Shown here piece after piece: positions 15,793-23,676 of a DNA stretch of 64,000 nt (position 1 is the stretch's first letter; every line of letters starts with the position of its first letter). The notes under the pieces were generated by a model. That model saw only the letters and a list, made by a program, of their open reading frames with translations, searched no databases and was not told where the DNA came from. Location of the stretch: positions 992,001-1,056,000 of the forward strand of contig NZ_JAFBCB010000001.1 of assembly GCF_016907455.1 (NCBI RefSeq). Direction: 5' to 3'. Source of the DNA: Brachybacterium muris (GTDB lineage Bacteria; Actinomycetota; Actinomycetes; Actinomycetales; Dermabacteraceae). The position numbers and the translations under genes are program-made.

Positions 15793-16225
15793 GCACCGTT
15801 GCGAAAGCGGTCCAGGCCGCGTACGGGGACAGTGCCACGCCGTAGCGCTTCTTGGCACGGCCCACGCGGCGCACAAGATCAGCGCTGGAGACGGCGAGGG
15901 CGGCCGCGACCGGCACGGAAGCGCCCACATTGCGGGTGCCGAAGAACACCCAGGACCAGCCCGCGTTCAGCACCAGGTTCACGCCGAGAGCCTTCTTCAG
16001 GGCCGCGCGCTCCTCCTCGGGCAGCTTGTCCAGTGCCAGGCCCGTGGTGACCGCGATGTCGGTGTACAGGGCCGTCCAGGCGACGGGGAACACCCAGCCG
16101 GGCGGCTGGAAATCGGGCTTGTCGAGCGACTCGTACCACAGCGATTCGGTGCTCCGGGCGGTTGCGACGGAACCGGCAGCGGCAGTGGCGGCGGTGGCGA
16201 GGGAGGTCTTCACGAGAGGGTGCAT
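15755..16225 (-). CDS. TspO/MBR family membrane protein
   Basis: The product has 156 residues with five hydrophobic helices. The family signature is clear: WYESLDKPDFQPPGWVFPVAW near residues 29-50 (Pro-rich first loop and aromatic helix), and an NAGWSWVFF motif in helix III. TspO proteins bind tetrapyrroles and are linked to stress handling. The 3' end overlaps the convergent hydrolase gene, so their transcripts can pair. Confidence 0.93.
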   Translation of the reverse strand: MHPLVKTSLATAATAAAGSVATARSTESLWYESLDKPDFQPPGWVFPVAWTALYTDIAVTTGLALDKLPEEERAALKKALGVNLVLNAGWSWVFFGTRNVGASVPVAAALAVSSADLVRRVGRAKKRYGVALSPYAAWTAFATVLSASLKERNPGE

Positions 16226-16281
16226 GTCCTCACCGTAGACCGGTCAGATGGGAGGTGCCCGGCCGCTATTACAGTAGCGCC

Positions 16282-16782
16282 ATGCCTGATGCTCTCCCCG
16301 ATGCCTCCGTGATCGACCTGCCCGGTGGTGCGACCATCCACCGCGCCCACCTGAGCGAGATCAACCCGGTCACCGTGTACCTGCTGGCCAAGCTGCGGCA
16401 GGACGTGTTCACCCTCGAGCAGCACGCCACCGACGCGGACCTCGACGGCCGTGAGCTGGAGCCCGGCACCACTATCCTGTGGATCGAGACCGCGAGCGGA
16501 GAGCCTGCCGCCCACATCCGGGTGCTCACCGAGGACGACGGCACGCTGCGCATCGGCCGCCTCGCGGTGCGCAAGCAGAACCGTCGCGACGGCTTCGGCG
16601 GGAGGATCATGCGGGCGGCGCTGGACCTGACGCACAGGATCGATCCCGAGGCCGAGGTGCACATCGACGCTCAGGCGTACCTGGAGAAGTGGTACCTGGG
16701 GATGGGTTACGAGACGACAGGGTCAGTGTTCATGGAGGCCGGCATCGAGCACGTGCCGATGGTGTACCGCCACCCGCGCTGA
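16282..16782 (+). CDS. GNAT-family N-acetyltransferase (ElaA-like)
   Basis: The product has 166 residues. The N-terminal part (YLLAKLRQDVFTLEQ) matches the ElaA subgroup, which begins with a conserved R.VF..EQ. The acetyl-CoA-binding motif A is IGRLAVRKQNRRDGFGGRIM at about residues 93-112. The C-terminus has the FMEAGIEHVPMV motif typical of ElaA. The substrate is unknown. The ATG at 16282 is preceded by a weak ribosome-binding site. It stands alone between a divergent tspO and a convergent ankyrin gene. Confidence 0.88.
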   Translation: MPDALPDASVIDLPGGATIHRAHLSEINPVTVYLLAKLRQDVFTLEQHATDADLDGRELEPGTTILWIETASGEPAAHIRVLTEDDGTLRIGRLAVRKQNRRDGFGGRIMRAALDLTHRIDPEAEVHIDAQAYLEKWYLGMGYETTGSVFMEAGIEHVPMVYRHPR

Positions 16783-16810
16783 TCAGTGCGGGCACCGGCC
16801 TGTAGGCAGC

Positions 16811-17185
16811 TCAGTCCAGCAGTGCCGTGATGTCCTCGCGGCCGAAGTACTGCGCCGTCGCACGGCCGCTGGGCTCGCCCAGGTCCGGGTCGGCTCCGGC
16901 CTTCAGCAGGACCCGCGCCACCTCCGTGTACCCCTTGAAGGCGGCGCCGGCCAGGGGCGACTGGCCGCGGTCGTTCAGCAGGTCCACGTCGGCCCCGCGG
17001 GAGGCCAGGGCCTCCACCAGGGTGGGGTGGTCGTGGTACGCGGCGAGCATCAGCAGGGAGTTCCCCTCGGCGTCCTGCATGTCAGCGGGTGCGCCCTGGT
17101 CCAGCAGTGCGAGCAGGGTGACGGCATCACCCTGCCGGGCCATGTCGAACATCTGGTGGGCGAGCTCCACGACGTCATCATCCAT
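16811..17185 (-). CDS. Ankyrin-repeat protein
   Basis: The product has 124 residues and consists almost entirely of three ankyrin repeats: GNSLLMLAAYHDHPTLVEAL, GQSPLAGAAFKGYTEVARVL and a degenerate first one. It has no signal or membrane segment. Such small proteins mediate protein contacts and often sit next to a catalase gene in actinobacteria, but none is seen here. Confidence 0.85.
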   Translation of the reverse strand: MDDDVVELAHQMFDMARQGDAVTLLALLDQGAPADMQDAEGNSLLMLAAYHDHPTLVEALASRGADVDLLNDRGQSPLAGAAFKGYTEVARVLLKAGADPDLGEPSGRATAQYFGREDITALLD

Positions 17186-17400
17186 GTGGATCAGGGTACG
17201 GGGCGGTGCTTGACGCCGGCTTCAGAGCCCACCGATCTCGTGGTCGCGCTGGATCCCGGCGGTGGGCCGTCTCCAGGTAATGCCCACCACGCGATCGTGG
17301 TGCGCTGCGAACGACTGAGCATGCGCGCTGGTCAGGTCAGGGCAGCTGGCTGTCGAGGCGAAGGGACGAGGCGCAAGAGTCGACCTGGCCTCAGCGCTGA
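17186..17400. other. Intergenic stretch without recognised features
   Basis: These 215 bp between the ankyrin gene and the B3/B4-domain pseudogene show no gene, repeat or strong hairpin that I can support. They presumably hold the ankyrin gene promoter on the minus strand. Confidence 0.4.
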
Positions 17401-18126
17401 TCAGTGCGCTGCTGCCCCGAGCAGCCGCTGCGAGGCATGAACCTCGGGGCCGAGCACCATGAGCTCATCCACCAGGGCCTGGCCTGCGGCGGTGAGGGCC
17501 TCCTCGCTAAGCGGGGTGAGAGCGTCGAGGATGAAGAACGCGGTCCGTGTGTCATCGGTGAGTCCGGTGCGCGGGCCCTGTCGCCAGTTCCAGCGCCGGC
17601 AGGTCACCCCCGCATCGTCGCGCCAGATGACCTCCCCGGCGATCGGGTTCTCGATGACTGTCGTACCGTTCGCGATGGTCTCGAAGGGTTCATCACCGCC
17701 GGCGCGGACGAGCCGGGCCGGACCCTGGTACTTGTCGAGATCCTCACCGCCCAGCGGGATCTGGTGCAGCACCGAGATCGCGTTGTAGATGTCGGTGAGT
17801 GCGTTGATCCGAGGCAGGCCCGTGGCGGCGCGACGAGTGAGGGCCTCAAGACTGTTGCGGGTGCGCTGCGGCTTCGCCCCGAACGCTCGATACGCCTCTC
17901 GCCAGGCGGCGATGTGGTCCAGCTCCTCCACCGGCGAGGAATCGATCAGCTCCCGTGCATGAGCCTCGGCACGGCCGACGAGATCGTCGGCGGACGGCGA
18001 GGAGGACAGCGGGTCCAGCCCGGAGACGACGATGAGGAGGGCGCGCTAGTCCGGGCGCAGCTCGAGCACGGCGGGGGACACCTCGCACGCGGCGAGGAAG
18101 GTCTCGGGGGTCTGAGGATCAGTCAT
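17401..18126 (-). pseudogene. B3/B4 tRNA-editing-like domain protein, interrupted by an amber codon
   Basis: From an ATG at 18126 the frame encodes 241 residues with the B3/B4 fold found in PheRS beta chains and related free-standing editing proteins (RAFGAKPQRTRNSLEAL, PRINALTDIYNAIS, NPIAGEVIWRDD). Codon 27 is TAG (18046-18048) within the sequence LRPD-stop-RALLIVVSGL, where an aromatic residue is expected. Everything downstream remains open. Translation could restart at the ATG at 17931, giving 176 residues that lack the N-terminal strand. The IS3-family element ends only 47 bp upstream, so the native promoter is probably lost as well. Readthrough or a sequencing error cannot be excluded. 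Confidence 0.8.
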
Positions 18127-18337
18127 CAGTGCTCTCCATTTCTTGGGCTTCGCCCACGCCGGGTTCGTGGACGTGTCGCGCGTCAGACTTAGTGGCAGGG
18201 CCGTTATGTAGGTCCTGAAGGAGATGAATATTCGCCTCGCTGGGGTCCGCTGATCGAGGGTTCGGGTGCCACGTCGCTGCCGTAGCGGTGGCGTCGTTCG
18301 GGACCACCAGTGGTGTCGTTGGGGCCGCTCTGTCTAC

Positions 18338-18378
18338 GCTCCTTCCGCCGTGTGTATAGGGCACGCGGCGGAAGGAGC
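18338..18378 (+). promoter_or_regulatory. Hairpin over the istA ribosome-binding site
   Basis: GCTCCTTCCGCCG (18338-18350) is a perfect 13-bp inverted match to CGGCGGAAGGAGC (18366-18378), with a 15-nt loop that holds a -10-like TATAGG. The right arm contains the GGAAGGAG ribosome-binding site of istA. Transcripts reading in from outside would fold and hide it. Transcripts starting within the element just after the loop would lack the left arm and be translated. The same sequence occurs in all four copies (25225-25265 minus, 29704-29744 plus, 47276-47316 minus). Confidence 0.65.
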
Positions 18379-18386
18379 AATCTGGA

Positions 18387-19949
18387 ATGGTACGGAAGAT
18401 CAGGGCGAAGCTGGTGCTCCAGCTGCGCGCAGAAGGTCTGTCGGGGCGAGCGATTTCGTCCTCGCAGGGCATGTCCCGCAAGTCCGTGAGGGCGGTGTTC
18501 GAGGCCGCTGACGCTGCAGGGATCGGGTGGGGCGATATCGCGGACGTCGCCGATGAGCAGGTGTATGCCCGGTTGTTCCCGGGCCGGGGCGAGCACGAGA
18601 GCGTGTTCGCACAGCCGGACTGGGAACAGGTCCATCGAGAGATGGCCAGGGTCGGCGTGACGCTGAAGCTGTTGCACGGCGAGTACTTCGACGCGACCAC
18701 GGCGGCTGGGGATCCGGCGATGGGGTATGACCGGTTTTGCCGCACCTACCAGCACCACGTCATGGTCACCGGTGCCGCTTCGAGAGTCGGTCACAAGGCC
18801 GGCCAGAGCGTGGAGGTCGACTGGTCCGGCCCCACGATGGAGCTGGCCGATCCGGTCACCGGCGAGGTCTCGAAGGTGTTCTTGTTCGTTGCCTGCCTGC
18901 CTTTTTCTCGTTACGCGTTCTGCTTCCCGGCGCTGGATATGCGCCAGGAGTCCTGGCTGCGAGCGCACGTAGCGATGTTCGAGGCGCTGGGCGGGACGGT
19001 CCCGAGGATCGTTCCGGACAACCTCAAGACCGGTGTGGTGAAGCACCCCCGCGAGGGCGAGATCGTCCTGAACGATGCGTATCGCGAGATGGCAGCGCAT
19101 TACTCGGCGGCGGTGCTCCCGGGGAGGGTGCGGAAACCGAAAGACAAGGCGAGCGTGGAGAACACCGTCGCGCACGTCGCGACCTGGGTCATCGCCGGGC
19201 TGCGGGATCAGCGATTCACGTCCCTGCCCGAACTTGCAGCCGCCATCGGGCAGCGGATGGAGGCCTATAACGCGGAGCCGTTCCAGAAGCGGCCCGGATC
19301 CCGCGCCAGCGTGTTCGACGCGGAGGAGCGGCCGCTGCTGACGCCGCTGCCGGCGGTGCCCTACGAGATCTCGACATGGCACTACGGACGACGAGTGGGC
19401 AGGAACGGGCACGTCACGTTCGCGCGGAACTTCTACTCCGCGCCGTTCGCGCACATCGGCGCGAAGGTCGATCTGCGCATCACGGCCCGGACGCTGGAGA
19501 TCTATCAGGGCAGCCAGCGACTGACCAGTCACCTGCTGCTCCCGGAGACCGCGAGCAATGAGTACCGCACCAACGACGCGGACCTACCTGCGGGCGAGCG
19601 TTTCCAGGCCTGGGACGCGCAGAGGGTGCGGGCGTGGGCAGATCGGGTCGGGCCGGCCACGGTGATCGTGATCCAGCGGATCTTCGAGTCCGTGCCGATC
19701 GTGGAACAGGGCCTGGATCCCGCGTTGGCGGTGCTACGGCTCTCTCGCCGCTTCTCCGTAGATCGGGTCGAGGCGGCCTGCGCACTCGCGCTGACGGGAC
19801 GGGTCCGTTCACCGCGCTATGCGCATCTGCACCCGATCTTGGCCACCGGGCAGGACAAGGTCGCCGCCCTGCGTCCACCCCGCGAGGAACCCGCGGAAGA
19901 CGGCGGATACGTCCGTGGCGCCGACTACTACGCCGGAGGTGTCCGGTGA
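18387..19949 (+). CDS. istA: IS21-family transposase IstA (copy A)
   Basis: The product has 520 residues. An N-terminal helix-turn-helix (about 10-40) precedes a DDE catalytic core with Asp145 (VEVDWSG), Asp211 (PDNLK) and Glu258 (KASVEN). The C-terminal part has the SAPF/arginine-rich segment typical of IstA. It is intact and probably active. Its TGA overlaps the GTG start of istB (GTGA), indicating translational coupling. Confidence 0.95.
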   Translation: MVRKIRAKLVLQLRAEGLSGRAISSSQGMSRKSVRAVFEAADAAGIGWGDIADVADEQVYARLFPGRGEHESVFAQPDWEQVHREMARVGVTLKLLHGEYFDATTAAGDPAMGYDRFCRTYQHHVMVTGAASRVGHKAGQSVEVDWSGPTMELADPVTGEVSKVFLFVACLPFSRYAFCFPALDMRQESWLRAHVAMFEALGGTVPRIVPDNLKTGVVKHPREGEIVLNDAYREMAAHYSAAVLPGRVRKPKDKASVENTVAHVATWVIAGLRDQRFTSLPELAAAIGQRMEAYNAEPFQKRPGSRASVFDAEERPLLTPLPAVPYEISTWHYGRRVGRNGHVTFARNFYSAPFAHIGAKVDLRITARTLEIYQGSQRLTSHLLLPETASNEYRTNDADLPAGERFQAWDAQRVRAWADRVGPATVIVIQRIFESVPIVEQGLDPALAVLRLSRRFSVDRVEAACALALTGRVRSPRYAHLHPILATGQDKVAALRPPREEPAEDGGYVRGADYYAGGVR

Positions 19950-20692
19950 GCGTGATCGATAACGACACGAAGCGGAAGCTGCGCGAGATGGGCGCGACCG
20001 CGCTGCTGGACGCGATCGATGCCCAGGATGAGGCTCACGTGCTGGGGATGTCGTTCCAGGAACGGCTCCAGCTGATCGTGGACGAGGCGCATTCCATCTT
20101 CAATCATGGAAAGGTCGAGGGTCTGATCCGCCGGGCGGGGCTGCGTTATCCCGGAGCGGACCTGCGGCGGCTGGATCTGGTCGAGGAACGGGGACTGAAC
20201 CGGAACGTGATCGCGCAACTGGCAACCTGCTCCTTCATCCAGCGGCAACAGAACGTGGTCTTCCAGGGCTTCACCGGCTCAGGGAAGTCCTACCTCGGCT
20301 GCGCGCTGGCGAAGCAGGCCTGCCAGCACCGGCTCCGAGCCCACTACATCCGAATGCCCGACCTCGAAGAGGCCTGGGCCCTGGCAAAGGACAAGCCGCA
20401 GGGCCAGACGAAGTTCCTGCGGAAGTACTCCACGTTCTCGCTGCTGGTGATCGACGAGTGGCTGCTGGACCATCCTGACGAGGGAATGCGTTCGATGCTG
20501 CTGGAACTGCTCGAGCGCCGCTATGACACCGGCTCGACCGTGTTCTGCACCCAGTACCCGAAGAAGGACTGGCACGCCCGGCTCGGTGGAGCAGTCCACG
20601 CCGATGCGATCATGGACCGCATCGTGCACAACACAATCTGGATCGACACCGGCGACAGGAACATGCGAGAACACACCGCACTGCCCCAGTGA
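19946..20692 (+). CDS. istB: IS21-family helper ATPase IstB (copy A)
   Basis: The product has 248 residues: a DnaC-like AAA+ ATPase that delivers target DNA to IstA. Walker A is GFTGSGKS (108-115) and Walker B is LLVIDEW (Asp170, Glu171). The GTG start at 19946 overlaps the istA stop. The longer open frame upstream is in istA coding sequence and is not used. Confidence 0.95.
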   Translation: MSVIDNDTKRKLREMGATALLDAIDAQDEAHVLGMSFQERLQLIVDEAHSIFNHGKVEGLIRRAGLRYPGADLRRLDLVEERGLNRNVIAQLATCSFIQRQQNVVFQGFTGSGKSYLGCALAKQACQHRLRAHYIRMPDLEEAWALAKDKPQGQTKFLRKYSTFSLLVIDEWLLDHPDEGMRSMLLELLERRYDTGSTVFCTQYPKKDWHARLGGAVHADAIMDRIVHNTIWIDTGDRNMREHTALPQ

Positions 20693-20817
20693 CCCGATGC
20701 CGGCGGGAGCCAGTGGTCCCCACCGCGGCGGCTACTGGCCCCCGTCGGCACGATCGGCGGTCCCCAAGAGCAAGATTCGGTGGCTCCCACGACTACGAAT
20801 ACTCAGGAGAGTCAGAA

Positions 20818-21135
20818 ATGGGTAGACCACCCTCGATTCCGGCGGAGAAGAAGACCCGGATAGTGCTGAGCGTGCTGGCCGGCGAGATGTCCATCGCCGA
20901 AGCGGCACGCAAGGAGAAAGTCAGTGAGCAGTCCATCGGACGGTGGAAGGCCGAGTTCCTGGAAGCCGGCAAGACCGCCCTGGTGGCCGGCAGGTCCGGA
21001 CCATCCTCCCGAGAGGAACAGCTGGAGGCCGAGGTCGCCGAGCTGACCCAGGCTTTGGGCGAGGCACACCTGGAGGCCAGGGTGTGGAAGAAGTCCGCGG
21101 AGGGCCGGCTGGGCCCTTCGAGGACCTCGAGGTGA
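20818..21135 (+). CDS. IS3-family transposase OrfA
   Basis: The product has 105 residues. It has a helix-turn-helix (MSIAEAARKEKVSEQSIGRWK, about 24-43) and then a leucine-zipper-like helix (about 65-100), as in IS3 OrfA proteins. Its ribosome-binding site GGAGA is regenerated by the target duplication of IS21 copy A, but its original upstream sequence is now 2.6 kb away. Its TGA overlaps the GTG of OrfB. Confidence 0.88.
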   Translation: MGRPPSIPAEKKTRIVLSVLAGEMSIAEAARKEKVSEQSIGRWKAEFLEAGKTALVAGRSGPSSREEQLEAEVAELTQALGEAHLEARVWKKSAEGRLGPSRTSR

Positions 21136-22082
21136 TCCGCGTGGAAGCGGGCATGTCGACCGCGAGGTTCTGCCAGCTCTTCGACATGCCCGAGCGGACC
21201 TGGCGCCGCTGGCAGGCCAAGGCCCGCACCGGGACGGCGGTGAAGGGACCGTGGCCGCAACCGGCACGGCAGGCCGCCAGGGAACTGGTGGTCAAGCACG
21301 CGTTGGCCCATCCGGCGTGGGGGCATCGGAAGATCTGGGCGATGGTCCGCCACGACGGGCATGTGGTTTCCGAGGCGACCGTGCTGCGGATCCTGCGCGA
21401 CGAGGGGCTGATTCTGCCCGCGCAGTACCAACGGGAGCGACGGAAGCTGGCCGAGCGGCGCAAGGCCGCGTTCGCCACCGAGCCGACCGGTCCGAGCCAA
21501 GTCTGGCAGCTGGACTTCAGCGAGTTCGAGACCACCACCGGAGGGACCTGGCGGCTGGCCGGGTGCCGGGACTACTGGTCCAAGTACGAGCACCCCTTCC
21601 ACGTTTCGCCCACCGGGAACCAGCACGACGCGATCGACGCGATCGAGTTGGCCCTGGCCGACTACGAGGCCATGTTCGGTCACCCGCTGGTCGAGGCCTG
21701 CCCGGTCGATCCCGAGACCGGTGAGCTGTTGCCCGTGGTGACCATCGTGACGGACAACGGCGGGCCGTTCCGGTCCTTCCGCTTCGAGTCCTTCATCGCC
21801 GCCCACCCCGAGCTACATCACGTGCGCACCCGAGTGAAGACCCCGGGGCAGAACGGGTCCCGTGAACGCGGCTTCGGCACGCTGAAGTACGAACGGCTCT
21901 ACCTGGACGAGATCGACGACGCGATCGTGCTCGCCGAGCGGGCCGAGGACTACCGGATCGAGTACAACGAGCTCCGGCCCCACGAGGCCATCTCATGGAA
22001 CCGGCCCAAGGAGGTGCACCTGGGCCTGGCCGACCCCACCACCCCGACATTCAAAACCAAGGAAATCCTGCCAACTACTTGA
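21132..22082 (+). CDS. IS3-family transposase OrfB (DDE integrase core)
   Basis: The product has about 316 residues from a GTG at 21132 that overlaps the OrfA stop. An HTH_21-like region (GHRKIWAMVRHDG) is followed by the rve core with Asp128 (WQLDFSEF), Asp208 (IVTDNGG) and Glu245 (NGSRERGFGTLKYERL). IS3 elements often make an OrfAB fusion by -1 frameshifting, and the 4-bp overlap would allow either mode. The frame is complete, so the enzyme may be active if expressed. Confidence 0.9.
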   Translation: MIRVEAGMSTARFCQLFDMPERTWRRWQAKARTGTAVKGPWPQPARQAARELVVKHALAHPAWGHRKIWAMVRHDGHVVSEATVLRILRDEGLILPAQYQRERRKLAERRKAAFATEPTGPSQVWQLDFSEFETTTGGTWRLAGCRDYWSKYEHPFHVSPTGNQHDAIDAIELALADYEAMFGHPLVEACPVDPETGELLPVVTIVTDNGGPFRSFRFESFIAAHPELHHVRTRVKTPGQNGSRERGFGTLKYERLYLDEIDDAIVLAERAEDYRIEYNELRPHEAISWNRPKEVHLGLADPTTPTFKTKEILPTT

Positions 22083-22929
22083 CGCGGGACAATCCGTGGC
22101 GTCTCGGTAGGTGCGGCCACGAGGGCGATGCGTTCGTTGATGTCGGCTCGCAGCGCCCGGCGGCGGGCGTTGCGCGCGGCCTGGATCTCCTTGAGGCTGA
22201 CCTTCTGGTCGTGGTGCTCTTGGTTGACGGCCTTGCAGACGAATTCGTCGTGACCGAAGACGCGGATCTCGGTGATGTCGCGGGGGTCGTAGCGGATCAC
22301 GACCGAGCGTCCGACGTAGCCGGCCAGAGTTGGCGAGACGTAGCGCAGGCCCTGGAAGCGGATGCCATCGCGGCGCACGACGCGGGTCTTGGCGACGGTC
22401 AACAGCAGTCTGTCGAGGTCTTCCAGGCTCTCGGGCATTCGGGGCAGCCAGCCATCGGCGATCCACGCGCTGCGCGGGGAGGTTCCGAGCTCGCTGTGCG
22501 TGCGGTCGTTGTAGGTGGCCACGAACGCCTCCAGGGCGCTATCGAGGGCGGCCAGGGACAGTTTCGGTGTCGGCCAGGGGTGCCCTTCGGTGATGTGTCC
22601 GGGCAGGGTGGCGAGTAGCTCGGTGTTGATGGTGCCGAAGAACCGCTCGATCTTGCCCCGTCCCTGGGGTCGGGCGACGGTGGAGTGGATCAGTCGGATG
22701 TGGAGGTCGACGGCGGTGTGGGCGAGCTGGTCACTGGTGAAGTCGCTGCCGTGGTCGACGTAGAGCACGTCGGGCAGGCCGCACATCGGCCAGGCCGGGT
22801 CGGTCTTGTGCCAGATTGAGTATTCGTAGTCGTGGGAGCCACCGAATCTTGCTCTTGGGGACCGCCGATCGTGCCGACGGGGGCCAGTAGCCGCCGCGGT
22901 GGGGACCACTGGCTCCCGCCGGCATCGGG

Positions 22930-23676
22930 TCACTGGGGCAGTGCGGTGTGTTCTCGCATGTTCCTGTCGCCGGTGTCGATCCAGATTGTGTTGTGCACGA
23001 TGCGGTCCATGATCGCATCGGCGTGGACTGCTCCACCGAGCCGGGCGTGCCAGTCCTTCTTCGGGTACTGGGTGCAGAACACGGTCGAGCCGGTGTCATA
23101 GCGGCGCTCGAGCAGTTCCAGCAGCATCGAACGCATTCCCTCGTCAGGATGGTCCAGCAGCCACTCGTCGATCACCAGCAGCGAGAACGTGGAGTACTTC
23201 CGCAGGAACTTCGTCTGGCCCTGCGGCTTGTCCTTTGCCAGGGCCCAGGCCTCTTCGAGGTCGGGCATTCGGATGTAGTGGGCTCGGAGCCGGTGCTGGC
23301 AGGCCTGCTTCGCCAGCGCGCAGCCGAGGTAGGACTTCCCTGAGCCGGTGAAGCCCTGGAAGACCACGTTCTGTTGCCGCTGGATGAAGGAGCAGGTTGC
23401 CAGTTGCGCGATCACGTTCCGGTTCAGTCCCCGTTCCTCGACCAGATCCAGCCGCCGCAGGTCCGCTCCGGGATAACGCAGCCCCGCCCGGCGGATCAGA
23501 CCCTCGACCTTTCCATGATTGAAGATGGAATGCGCCTCGTCCACGATCAGCTGGAGCCGTTCCTGGAACGACATCCCCAGCACGTGAGCCTCATCCTGGG
23601 CATCGATCGCGTCCAGCAGCGCGGTCGCGCCCATCTCGCGCAGCTTCCGCTTCGTGTCGTTATCGATCACGCTCAC
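22930..23676 (-). CDS. istB: IstB helper ATPase (IS21 copy B)
   Basis: It encodes the same 248-residue protein as copy A, including Walker A GFTGSGKS. GTG start overlapping the istA stop. Confidence 0.95.
   Translation of the reverse strand: MSVIDNDTKRKLREMGATALLDAIDAQDEAHVLGMSFQERLQLIVDEAHSIFNHGKVEGLIRRAGLRYPGADLRRLDLVEERGLNRNVIAQLATCSFIQRQQNVVFQGFTGSGKSYLGCALAKQACQHRLRAHYIRMPDLEEAWALAKDKPQGQTKFLRKYSTFSLLVIDEWLLDHPDEGMRSMLLELLERRYDTGSTVFCTQYPKKDWHARLGGAVHADAIMDRIVHNTIWIDTGDRNMREHTALPQ

Larger units (their letters stand above)
18225..20805 (+). mobile_element. IS21-family element, copy A
   Basis: The element is 2581 bp, beginning TGAATATTCG and ending CGAATACTCA (10-bp terminal inverted repeats with one mismatch). 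A 5-bp target duplication GGAGA is present at 18220-18224 and 20806-20810. Joining the flanks restores AAGGAGAGTCAGAAATG, the ribosome-binding site and start of the IS3 transposase gene. The insertion therefore separates that gene from its promoter and part of its leader. It carries istA and istB, with the same proteins encoded at three other places in this window. Confidence 0.95.
18174..22091 (+). mobile_element. IS3-family element, itself carrying IS21 copy A
   Basis: Without the inserted IS21 copy and its 5-bp duplication this element would be 1332 bp. Its ends are imperfect inverted repeats that start TGTCGCGCGTCA (left) and TGTCCCGCGTCA (right, read inward). Two overlapping transposase frames (20818-21135 and 21132-22082) have the IS3 organisation. 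The outer flanks show no matching target duplication: left ends in ACG and right begins ATC. One side has therefore probably been rearranged or deleted since insertion. Its right end cuts off the 3' end of the tniA-like gene. Confidence 0.8.

Noticed and set aside
21950-22933. A 327-codon frame with transposase motifs between the IS3 and IS21 ends
   Set aside because: It begins in the IS21 right end and finishes in antisense IS3 sequence; only 22092-22816 is real tniA-like coding sequence.
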